This document shows, in pieces, positions 1 to 5,392 of a stretch of 7,602 nt of DNA. Under the pieces are notes generated by a model, which had not been told where the DNA came from, did no database searches, and saw only the letters and a list, made by a program, of their open reading frames with translations. How positions within the stretch are numbered: the stretch's first letter is position 1; each line of letters begins with the position of its first letter. The translations under genes and the position numbers were made by a program. This stretch comes from an uncultured Collinsella sp. (GTDB taxonomy: Bacteria; Actinomycetota; Coriobacteriia; Coriobacteriales; Coriobacteriaceae), in the NCBI GenBank assembly GCA_959600835.1, contig CAUGNQ010000072.1, positions 1 to 7,602 of the forward strand, written 5' to 3'.

Positions 1-57
1 GTCGAGGTCGAGCGCGTTGACGTTTGCATCGACGGCCTCGTTTTCCCCAAGGAGTAA
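1..57 (+). CDS. C-terminal end of an Asp23/Gls24-like protein (partial)
   Basis: The first 57 bases are open in frame 1 and end in TAA; the last residues read VEVERVDVCIDGLVFPKE. Alternating Val/charged residues ending in a 'hVxGlxFPxE'-like tail are typical of the C-terminus of Asp23/Gls24 (DUF322, YqhY/YloU) proteins, which are small and cytoplasmic or membrane-associated and linked to envelope stress or to acetyl-CoA carboxylase control. The position supports this: in Firmicutes the Asp23-family gene yqhY lies directly upstream of nusB. Only 18 residues are visible, so the family call rests on the short tail plus synteny. The stop codon lies three bases before the nusB start, and the nusB ribosome binding site is inside this gene's last codons. 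Confidence 0.6.
   Translation, partial: VEVERVDVCIDGLVFPKE
49..54 (+). promoter_or_regulatory. Ribosome binding site of nusB (supports a TTG start)
   Basis: AAGGAG lies six bases before the TTG at 61. It supports this rare start codon, since the N-terminal part of the frame has no nearby ATG or GTG that would keep the first NusB helix. The site overlaps the last codons of the upstream gene, so the two are probably translationally coupled. Confidence 0.7.
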
Positions 58-60
58 CCT

Positions 61-648
61 TTGAGCCTTAAGGTTTATCGCGGGCGCACGCTTGCCCGCA
101 GTCAGGCGCTGCAGCTGCTGTTCCAGGCCGAGGCCACGGACAGCCCGCTCGAGCGCGTCCTCGAGGGCGATTTCCTGATCTCGAAGGGCCCCCTCGACCC
201 CTATGCTCTGGAGCTGTGCCGCGGTGCCTACGAGCATATCGATCGCATCGACTGTGCCCTGCGCGCCGTCGCCAAGAACTGGGATCTTATGCGCATGCCC
301 GGCGCCGACCGCAATCTGCTGCGTATCGCCGTCTACGAGATGCGCTTCCTCACCGACGAAGAGGTCTCGGACGCTATCGTGATCAACGAGGCCGTCGAAC
401 TTGCCAAGGCCTATGGCACCGACCAGTCCGCGTCGTTCGTCAACGGCGTGCTGGGCAAGATCGCGCGCAGCGAGGAGTTGCCGGGCGAGGACCTGTACCA
501 GGAACTGCTGGCCGGGGATCGCGCTCGCGAGGAGGCCCAGGCTGCTGAGGCTGCCGCCAAGGTCGCTGCCGCTCAGGCTACCGCCGGTGTACTTGCCGAG
601 GATGTGGACGCTGCTGAGGCCGTCGAGGCCGACTCCGTCGAGGAGTAG
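61..648 (+). CDS. nusB: Transcription antitermination protein NusB
   Basis: NusB is a small all-helical RNA-binding protein that pairs with NusE (ribosomal protein S10) on boxA RNA and supports rRNA transcription antitermination. The start is TTG with a good AAGGAG site. Residues 7-24 (RGRTLARSQALQLLFQAE) match the first helix with its basic RNA-binding face. Residues 84-96 (RNLLRIAVYEMRF) and 108-135 (INEAVELAKAYG, then SFVNGVLGKIA) are the classic NusB signatures. The usual fold ends near residue 137. The remaining roughly 58 residues form an Ala/Glu-rich acidic tail, making the protein 195 residues instead of the usual 130-150. The tail is probably disordered or helical and its role is unknown. 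The gene follows an Asp23-like gene and ends two bases before xseB. Identity is secure; the tail is the only oddity. Confidence 0.95.
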   Translation: MSLKVYRGRTLARSQALQLLFQAEATDSPLERVLEGDFLISKGPLDPYALELCRGAYEHIDRIDCALRAVAKNWDLMRMPGADRNLLRIAVYEMRFLTDEEVSDAIVINEAVELAKAYGTDQSASFVNGVLGKIARSEELPGEDLYQELLAGDRAREEAQAAEAAAKVAAAQATAGVLAEDVDAAEAVEADSVEE

Positions 649-650
649 CC

Positions 651-890
651 ATGCCAGAGGGTTCTGTCCGCAACTTTGACGAGATCTCGGACCGTCTGGA
701 CCAGATCATTGCTACCGTTCGCTCCAAGGATACGTCCTTGGAGCGTTCACTCGATCTGTTTGACGAAGCGATTGAGCTGGGCTCCCGCGCGGTCGATATG
801 GTCGACAAGTTTGAGCTGACGCCGCGTGAGGCCGATAAGCTCGAGCAGGAATACGATGAGGATGCGGCAAACGAATCCCAGGATAGCTAG
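651..890 (+). CDS. xseB: Exodeoxyribonuclease VII small subunit XseB
   Basis: XseB is the small helical subunit that packs, several copies per large subunit XseA, to form exonuclease VII, which degrades single-stranded DNA in both directions to oligonucleotides. The 79-residue length is normal. The two-helix pattern is visible: residues 8-23 (NFDEISDRLDQIIATV), the family hallmark of short Leu-rich and acidic helices around 26-50 (KDTSLERSLDLFDEAIELG), then a charged tail rich in Glu and Asp. The ATG at 651 is preceded by AGGAG at 641-645, inside the end of nusB. The partner gene xseA, which usually lies immediately upstream, is absent from the window, so the large subunit must be encoded elsewhere or be lost. 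Position between nusB and tlyA agrees with the Firmicutes cluster. Confidence 0.9.
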   Translation: MPEGSVRNFDEISDRLDQIIATVRSKDTSLERSLDLFDEAIELGSRAVDMVDKFELTPREADKLEQEYDEDAANESQDS

Positions 891-915
891 CCGCATCTCC
901 GGATACGAATGGTTG

Positions 916-1728
916 ATGGCATTCATGAAACGCGTGCGTCTTGATGACGAACTGATTTCACAGGGCATCTGCGCCGATCGCGCGGATGCCCTTCGCACTC
1001 TTATGGCCGGCTTGGTTTCGAGCGGCGGTGAGCGTTTGGCCTCTCCGGGGCTCAAGGTGACGCCGGGCCTGCCGCTGCACGTTAAGGGGCGCATTCCGTA
1101 CGTTGGGCGCGGCGGCCTTAAGCTTGAGGGTGCGCTCGATGCGTTTTGTATCGACCCCACGGGCCTTGCCTGCCTGGACGTAGGCTGCTCTACCGGCGGC
1201 TTTACCGATTGCCTGCTCAAGCGCGGAGCTGCGACCGTTGTCTCGGTGGACGTGGGTCGCGCACAGTTCGATTGGTCGTTGCGTCAGGACGATCGCGTGA
1301 CGCTGCATGAGCGCACCAACGTGACGCAGTTGCCTGAGCTTGGCTATGCCGGCGCCATCGACCTGGCTGTTTGTGATGTCTCGTTTACCGGCATCGCGAA
1401 TATCATCGACGCCGTGCTGGCGTGTCTGAATCCTTCGGGTTCGTTCTGCACGCTCGTAAAGCCCCAGTTTGAGGCGCCGGCTGCGCTGGTGGGCGAGGGC
1501 GGTATCGTGACCGACCTCGCCGTCCGCCGCGATACGCTCGTGGCGGCGATTGAGCTTTTTGCCGCCAAGGGCCTGTTCCCGCTTGACGTGTGCGTGTCGC
1601 CCATCCATGGCGCTAAGGGCAACGTTGAGTTTTTCCTGTACGGCACAAGGTTTGCCCCTGGCGAACGCACCGACGATGAGCTGCAATCCCAGGTATCGGT
1701 TTTGAGCGAGAAAGCTGCAACGCTATGA
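916..1728 (+). CDS. tlyA: TlyA family rRNA (cytidine-2'-O)-methyltransferase
   Basis: TlyA uses S-adenosylmethionine to methylate the ribose 2'-OH of cytidines in 16S and/or 23S rRNA; in mycobacteria this confers capreomycin sensitivity. Some members were also named hemolysins, which is probably not the primary role. Numbered from the ATG at 916, residues 1-62 are an S4 RNA-binding domain (KRVRLDDELISQG, then the ALRTLMAGLV helix). Residues 63-245 are an FtsJ/RrmJ Rossmann methyltransferase with the SAM loop LDVGCSTGGFTD at 87-98. The K-D-K-E catalytic tetrad is intact: K69 (GGLKL), D154 (CDVSF), K182 (VKPQFE) and E238 (GNVEFF). The 270-residue length is normal. The start is uncertain: ATG 916 and ATG 925 are both plausible and neither has a strong ribosome binding site. 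A longer frame from GTG 826 would overlap xseB and add non-family sequence. The gene ends in a 4-bp ATGA overlap with nadK. The choice between 16S and 23S targets cannot be read from the sequence. Confidence 0.93.
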   Translation: MAFMKRVRLDDELISQGICADRADALRTLMAGLVSSGGERLASPGLKVTPGLPLHVKGRIPYVGRGGLKLEGALDAFCIDPTGLACLDVGCSTGGFTDCLLKRGAATVVSVDVGRAQFDWSLRQDDRVTLHERTNVTQLPELGYAGAIDLAVCDVSFTGIANIIDAVLACLNPSGSFCTLVKPQFEAPAALVGEGGIVTDLAVRRDTLVAAIELFAAKGLFPLDVCVSPIHGAKGNVEFFLYGTRFAPGERTDDELQSQVSVLSEKAATL

Positions 1729-2585
1729 AAGTCTTTCTGGTTCCCAATTACTACAAGCAAGAGGCGGTCGAGAGCGGCCTGATGCTCGAGCTTTGGCTTT
1801 CGCGCCAGGGCTACGAGGTCGCATGGGCTGCCGATCAGCGATCGAAGATTCAAACCACGCCTGATATTGACGGCTCAGATCTGGTCATTACACTCGGCGG
1901 CGACGGTACGTTGCTGCGCGCTGCCCGCATCCTCAACCATCGCGAGATTCCTATCCTTGGTCTTTCCTATGGTCACCTGGGCTTTTTAACTGCTGCGAGC
2001 CCCGAGGAGCGCGACATTCTGCAGGTCGTGAGCGATGCTCTGTCCGGTGAGCTGCACGTGAGCCGCCGCGCCACCATCGCCGCGGATATCGTGTCCGTGC
2101 GCGACGATGGCACGAAGGATGTCGTGCGCACGTTTGCCCTCAACGATATGGCACTTACGCGCGGCCCCCTGTCCGATATGGTTGAGTTTGACATCACGGT
2201 GTCCGGCCATCATATCGATCGCCTGCGCGGCGACGGTGTCGTCGTTTCGACGGCGACCGGCTCCACCGGCTATGCGCTTTCCGCCGGCGGTCCCATTGTC
2301 AGCCCCGATTACACGGGTATGGTCTGTGTGCCCATCGCCCCGCATACCATTCAGGCTCGCGCTTTTTTGACCTCGCCGAGTGATGTCGTCGAGATCTTTA
2401 TGTCTGATGACCGTCCGAGTGTTCCGGCGATCGCTATCGATGGACAGTTTATTACCTGCGATGGCACCGTTGAGAGCGTGGCGGTGCGTCGCGGTCCCGG
2501 AGATGTGCTGCTTCTCGATTACGGTCCCGAGAGCTTCTATAACTCCGTGAGCCGCGTGTTCTACGGAGTGCGTCATGATCGATGA
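1725..2585 (+). CDS. nadK: NAD kinase
   Basis: This cytoplasmic enzyme phosphorylates NAD to NADP, the only route to NADP in most bacteria. The 286 residues show the family landmarks in order. The GGDGT loop is at 58-62, with the catalytic Asp at 60. LGFLT is at 85-89. The Asn-Asp pair is at 140-141; many homologues have Asn-Glu here, so this is a conservative change. The nucleotide-binding region TATGSTGYALSAGGP runs from 176 to 190. PIAPHTIQARA is at 203-213 and IDGQ at 238-241. The gene starts with ATG inside the tlyA stop (4-bp overlap) and ends 11 bases into recN, so its translation is probably coupled on both sides. No convincing ribosome binding site is seen before the start, only a weak GAGAAAG, which also points to coupling. 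Presence of nadK just before recN is common in Actinobacteria and several other groups. Confidence 0.95.
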   Translation: MKVFLVPNYYKQEAVESGLMLELWLSRQGYEVAWAADQRSKIQTTPDIDGSDLVITLGGDGTLLRAARILNHREIPILGLSYGHLGFLTAASPEERDILQVVSDALSGELHVSRRATIAADIVSVRDDGTKDVVRTFALNDMALTRGPLSDMVEFDITVSGHHIDRLRGDGVVVSTATGSTGYALSAGGPIVSPDYTGMVCVPIAPHTIQARAFLTSPSDVVEIFMSDDRPSVPAIAIDGQFITCDGTVESVAVRRGPGDVLLLDYGPESFYNSVSRVFYGVRHDR

Positions 2586-4203
2586 GCTGCAGGTTTCCAA
2601 CATTGCACTCATTCGCGAGGCGACGCTGGTGCCGAGTGCGGGCCTAACGGTTTTGACTGGCGAGACCGGTGCCGGTAAGACCGCGCTGCTCTCGGCGCTC
2701 AAGCTCATTTTGGGCGAGCGTGCAGATTCGTCGACCGTGCGCGAGGGCGAGGCGCTTGCGAGCGTCGAGGCGCGCTTGTTCGATGGCCCGCACGACACGG
2801 AGGGCTTCACCGTGCAGCGCAGCCTTTCTGCCGAAGGCCGCAGCCGCGTCAAGATTGATGGTCGCATTGCCAGCGTGCGCGAGCTTTCCGAGCGCGTTGG
2901 CGTGATGATGGATCTGTGCGGCCAGCACGAGCATCAGCGCCTGCTCGATCCGGCACATCATGTTGCCATGGTCGATGCCTGGGCTGGTCGCTCTGCGCTC
3001 GAGGCGCTGGAAAAGTACCGTGTCTGCTTTAAGGCGTCGCGTACGGCTGCCAAGGAGGTCCGTCGCGTAGAGGAGGCGTCGCGTGCGCAGGGGAGTCGCG
3101 TCGAGGAGGCGCGCTTCGCCCTGGAGCGTATCGCCGAGGTCGACCCCAAGCCGGGTGAGTATGAGGAACTCGAGGAACTGCTGCCGCGCTCCGAACATGC
3201 CGAGGTACTGGTTGCCACAGCTAACGATGCCCATGCATCGCTTGCCGCCGAAGGTGGAGCGCTCGATGCCGTGAACAGCGCCGTGGCAGAGCTTTCCCGT
3301 ATGGCTACCGTCGATCGCAAACTGGGCGACATTGCCGATGCGCTTACGGATGCCTGCATCTCCCTTGAGGATAGCGCGAACGAGCTTCGTGCCTATCGCG
3401 ATGGCGTCGCCTTCGACCCGCGCGAGCTCGCTCGCATGCGTGAGCGGTATTCCGACCTCAAGGGCCTGTTGCGTCAGTGGGGTCCCACCATGGACGATGT
3501 TTTTGCCATGCGCGATCGCTCGCAAGAGCTGCTGTCCCTGGTCGATGATGGCGATGAGCAGATCAAAAAGGCGCGTGAGGCACTCGGGAGCGCCGAGCGC
3601 GAGCTGTTCGCTGCCGCCAAGGCGCTTAAGCGCGCTCGCAATACGGCGGCCCCGCGCTTCTGCCACGAGGTTGGTCGTCAGATGGCACGCTTGGAGATGG
3701 GCGGCGCCGAGCTCGTTTGGGAGTCGCGTGATCTTCCGCGCGCCGAGTGGACGCCGGCGGGTCCTTCGAGCTACGAGCTTTTGTATCGCAGCGGTGCTGG
3801 CTTGACGCCGCGACCCCTGCGCCGCATTGCGTCGGGCGGCGAGCTCAGCCGCGTTATGCTGGCGAGCAAGGTGGTCTTGGGTAATGCGGACGGTGTCGAT
3901 ACGCTGGTGTTTGACGAGGTCGATGCCGGTGTCGGCGGCTCCACGGCTCGTGCTCTTGCTGGTGTGCTGGCCGATCTTGCCGCGACGCATCAGGTGATAG
4001 TCGTTACGCACCTGGCGCAGGTCGCCGTTATGGCCGATAAGCACTACGTGGTGAGCAAGGAACCCGGCGATGTTCCCCAGACGCATCTGGACGAGGTGAC
4101 GGGAGACGCCCGTACCGCAGAGATCGCCCGAATGCTGAGCGGCGATCAGTCCGAGGCAAGCTTGGCCCACGCAAAGCAGATGCTCGAAGAAGCTCGAGGC
4201 TAA
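2575..4203 (+). CDS. recN: DNA repair protein RecN
   Basis: RecN is an SMC-like ATPase recruited to double-strand breaks, where it holds DNA ends together and assists RecA-dependent recombination. The 542 residues are close to the usual 550-570. The Walker A loop GETGAGKT is at 29-36. A segment typical of RecN, GQHEHQRLLD, follows the first ATPase half near residues 122-131. Residues about 140-370 are Arg/Glu/Ala-rich and form the coiled-coil arms. The ABC signature SGGELSR is at 420-426, Walker B TLVFDEVD at 443-450, and the switch His at 479 in VTHLAQVA. All ATPase motifs are intact. The start ATG overlaps the end of nadK by 11 bases, with GGAG at 2565-2568 six bases upstream. No LexA-type box or separate promoter is evident directly before it, so expression may depend on the operon. 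It is the last gene of the cluster and faces a convergent regulator gene. Confidence 0.96.
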   Translation: MIDELQVSNIALIREATLVPSAGLTVLTGETGAGKTALLSALKLILGERADSSTVREGEALASVEARLFDGPHDTEGFTVQRSLSAEGRSRVKIDGRIASVRELSERVGVMMDLCGQHEHQRLLDPAHHVAMVDAWAGRSALEALEKYRVCFKASRTAAKEVRRVEEASRAQGSRVEEARFALERIAEVDPKPGEYEELEELLPRSEHAEVLVATANDAHASLAAEGGALDAVNSAVAELSRMATVDRKLGDIADALTDACISLEDSANELRAYRDGVAFDPRELARMRERYSDLKGLLRQWGPTMDDVFAMRDRSQELLSLVDDGDEQIKKAREALGSAERELFAAAKALKRARNTAAPRFCHEVGRQMARLEMGGAELVWESRDLPRAEWTPAGPSSYELLYRSGAGLTPRPLRRIASGGELSRVMLASKVVLGNADGVDTLVFDEVDAGVGGSTARALAGVLADLAATHQVIVVTHLAQVAVMADKHYVVSKEPGDVPQTHLDEVTGDARTAEIARMLSGDQSEASLAHAKQMLEEARG

Positions 4204-4221
4204 GTTGTATCAGCGGTGTTG

Positions 4222-4254
4222 GTGGGACAAAATAGACTGAAATTTTTGTCCCAC
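4222..4254. terminator. Perfect 11-bp inverted repeat between convergent genes; candidate bidirectional terminator
   Basis: The arms GTGGGACAAAA (4222-4232) and TTTTGTCCCAC (4244-4254) are exact reverse complements separated by 11 bases, and G4221/T4255 can add a wobble pair. It lies in the 59-bp gap between the 3' ends of recN and the minus-strand regulator gene, where a shared terminator is expected. It is not a textbook intrinsic terminator: there is no T-run after the stem on either strand, and the T-run is inside the arm. It could instead be a dispersed palindromic repeat or a protein-binding site. Confidence 0.4.
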
Positions 4255-4262
4255 TACGCGTT

Positions 4263-5120
4263 TTACTCAACGACCTTGTCCGGCTGGATGAGCTCCTCGT
4301 AGTAGCTGATATGTTCGCGAGCGTCTTCAATCTCGGGCAGCAGGAAGTTGTAGATGACTTCGATGATCATCGTGGCGCTGATCTTGGAGAACGCAAAGTC
4401 GCCCGTCGTCAGCAACGCCTCGTGGTTGACGGTATTAAAAGTATAGTCTGCCAGGCGTGCGAGCGGGGATTTGCTGTCGCTGCTGATGACGACTACGGTT
4501 GCACCGCAGTCGCGAGCAGCTTTTGCCATGCGATTCAGTCGGCGCGATTTGCCGGAGTTTGAGATGAGCACGATGACGTCGCCGGGGCGTAGCGTGAGCG
4601 CAAACCCGATCGAGGTCTCGCTGATGGTGCTCGCCATGCAGCGAAGGCCCAGCTGCGAAAACTTAAATGTCGCATCGAGCGCGACCGCGTTCGTATTGCC
4701 CACAGCCGCAAACTCAATAACCCCTGCATGCTTAAGGGCATGCACAACAGCCGCCAACGTATCGTGGTCGATCCCGTCGATGGTCGCATTAAGCTCGCTC
4801 ACCTTGGCAGCCAGGATGTTCTTAAGGCTCTGCTCCATATTGTCGAGCGAGACTTCGTCAGTCAGGCCCTCGTTGCGCTGGCTTTCCAAATCCCTCGCCA
4901 ACGAAAACTGAAAGCTGCGGAAGCTGCCAAAGCCAAGCTTGCGGCAGAAGCGCGAAACGGTCGCCTCGGACGTGGCGGCGGCGCGCGAGAGCTGAGCCGC
5001 CGTGAGGCGTGGCGCCTCGGACTGGTGCTCCAATATATAGTCGACAATGCGCTGCTCGGACTCGCTGTATCCCTGATGGGTACTAATGAGGGAAAGTGCG
5101 CTCTTGCTACTATCGGTCAT
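4263..5120 (-). CDS. RpiR/MurR family transcriptional regulator (HTH + SIS domain)
   Basis: This is a phosphosugar-sensing transcription factor of the RpiR family. Numbered from the ATG at 5120, residues about 1-75 are the N-terminal helix-turn-helix (HTH_6), with the helix-turn-helix at about 40-64 (AAQLSRAAATSEATVSRFCRKLGF). Residues about 120-260 form a SIS domain like that of sugar isomerases, including VGNTNAVA near 140-147 and the phosphosugar-binding loop SNSGKS at 187-192, followed by the VVVISSDSKSPLARLAD strand-helix. The 285-residue length is normal. The start at 5120 is chosen because AGGAG (5127-5131) lies six bases before it; a frame starting at 5168 would run over the likely -10 box. 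The gene is divergent from a fructose-family PTS permease, so it most likely controls that permease, sensing its phosphosugar product. Whether it represses or activates, and the ligand itself, cannot be told from the sequence. Confidence 0.92.
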   Translation of the reverse strand: MTDSSKSALSLISTHQGYSESEQRIVDYILEHQSEAPRLTAAQLSRAAATSEATVSRFCRKLGFGSFRSFQFSLARDLESQRNEGLTDEVSLDNMEQSLKNILAAKVSELNATIDGIDHDTLAAVVHALKHAGVIEFAAVGNTNAVALDATFKFSQLGLRCMASTISETSIGFALTLRPGDVIVLISNSGKSRRLNRMAKAARDCGATVVVISSDSKSPLARLADYTFNTVNHEALLTTGDFAFSKISATMIIEVIYNFLLPEIEDAREHISYYEELIQPDKVVE

Positions 5121-5126
5121 GGATGG

Positions 5127-5131
5127 CTCCT
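5127..5131 (-). promoter_or_regulatory. Ribosome binding site of the RpiR-type regulator gene
   Basis: Reading the minus strand, AGGAG lies six bases before the ATG at 5120-5118. It decides the start in favour of MTDSSKSALS over the longer frame that begins at 5168, which has no comparable site. Confidence 0.75.
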
Positions 5132-5168
5132 GGTTGGCATGATAATCGGACTCGTTTTGTACTGTCAT

Positions 5169-5174
5169 AGTATA
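5169..5174 (-). promoter_or_regulatory. Candidate -10 box for the regulator gene
   Basis: On the minus strand the sequence TATACT is one base from the TATAAT consensus and lies about 50 bases before the chosen ATG. The upstream region has only weak -35 candidates (TCTTGT at 15-bp spacing, or ATCTTG at 16 bp), so the promoter is partly supported. If real, transcription starts near 5162, which excludes the longer reading frame that begins at 5168. Confidence 0.4.
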
Positions 5175-5227
5175 GGGGGATTTTCAATTACAAGATACAC
5201 CTTGCCGTTTCAAGTGTTGATGGTAAA

Positions 5228-5265
5228 CTTTCACCTACCGTTTACGGTTATGAAAGAACCTTTCA
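5228..5265. promoter_or_regulatory. Candidate operator: overlapping dyads built from CTTTCA/TGAAAG
   Basis: Two overlapping dyads lie here. The first has outer arms CTTTCA (5228-5233) and TGAAAG (5251-5256), enclosing an inner dyad ACCGT (5237-5241) and ACGGT (5244-5248) on almost the same centre. The second is the compact dyad TGAAAG-AAC-CTTTCA at 5251-5265, which reuses the same TGAAAG. Both lie in the divergent region between the RpiR-type regulator and the PTS gene, where the regulator's own operators are expected. The compact dyad resembles a catabolite-repression (cre) site but is 15 bp long and lacks the central CG, so a regulator-specific operator is the better guess. The role is inferred. 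Confidence 0.5.
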
Positions 5266-5330
5266 CCGGAGAATTGCTCCTTGTCTCTTCTCACGCGGAC
5301 GGTAGGTTGGTATCTTTCAGTTGTGGAAAA

Positions 5331-5370
5331 GCGCGCAAGGACGCGCGTGTAGGGGAGCGCCTGCGGGCGC
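5331..5370 (+). promoter_or_regulatory. Two GC-rich hairpins in the 5' leader of the PTS gene
   Basis: The first hairpin has stem CGCGC (5332-5336) with GCGCG (5343-5347) and a six-base loop, extendable by G5331-T5348. The second has stem GCGCC (5357-5361) with GGCGC (5366-5370) and a TGCG tetraloop. The second ends ten bases before the AAGGAGG ribosome binding site. No T-run follows, so neither is an intrinsic terminator. They could shape translation or mRNA stability, or be a by-product of high GC content. Confidence 0.4.
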
Positions 5371-5380
5371 AAAACTTAAA

Positions 5381-5387
5381 AAGGAGG
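5381..5387 (+). promoter_or_regulatory. Strong ribosome binding site of the PTS permease gene
   Basis: AAGGAGG, close to the full anti-16S complement, lies five bases before the ATG at 5393. It fixes the start there rather than at the in-frame upstream ATG or GTG-like codons (from 5321), which would add residues coded by the leader hairpins. Confidence 0.85.
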
Positions 5388-5392
5388 GACAC

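Noticed and set aside
826..915. A longer tlyA reading frame beginning at GTG 826 inside xseB
   Set aside because: It adds 30 residues that precede the normal S4-domain start, overlaps xseB by 65 bases and has no ribosome binding site. The family begins at about MKRVRLDDEL.
2644..4170. A 508-residue open frame on the minus strand inside recN
   Set aside because: RecN has all its ATPase motifs on the plus strand. The antisense frame has no recognisable domain or ribosome binding site and is a by-product of GC-rich coding sequence.
5121..5168. A longer start for the regulator at 5168
   Set aside because: The added residues are outside the family pattern, no ribosome binding site is near 5168, and the start falls on a likely -10 box, whereas ATG 5120 has AGGAG at the right distance.
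5217..5246. A PTS promoter with TTGATG and TTTACG boxes
   Set aside because: The spacing (18 bp) is acceptable but the -10 match is poor, and other equally weak combinations exist downstream, so no promoter is called for the PTS gene.
5251..5265. A catabolite-repression (cre) site
   Set aside because: TGAAAG-AAC-CTTTCA resembles a cre half-site pair but is 15 bp long and lacks the central CG, and CcpA control is not established for this kind of organism.
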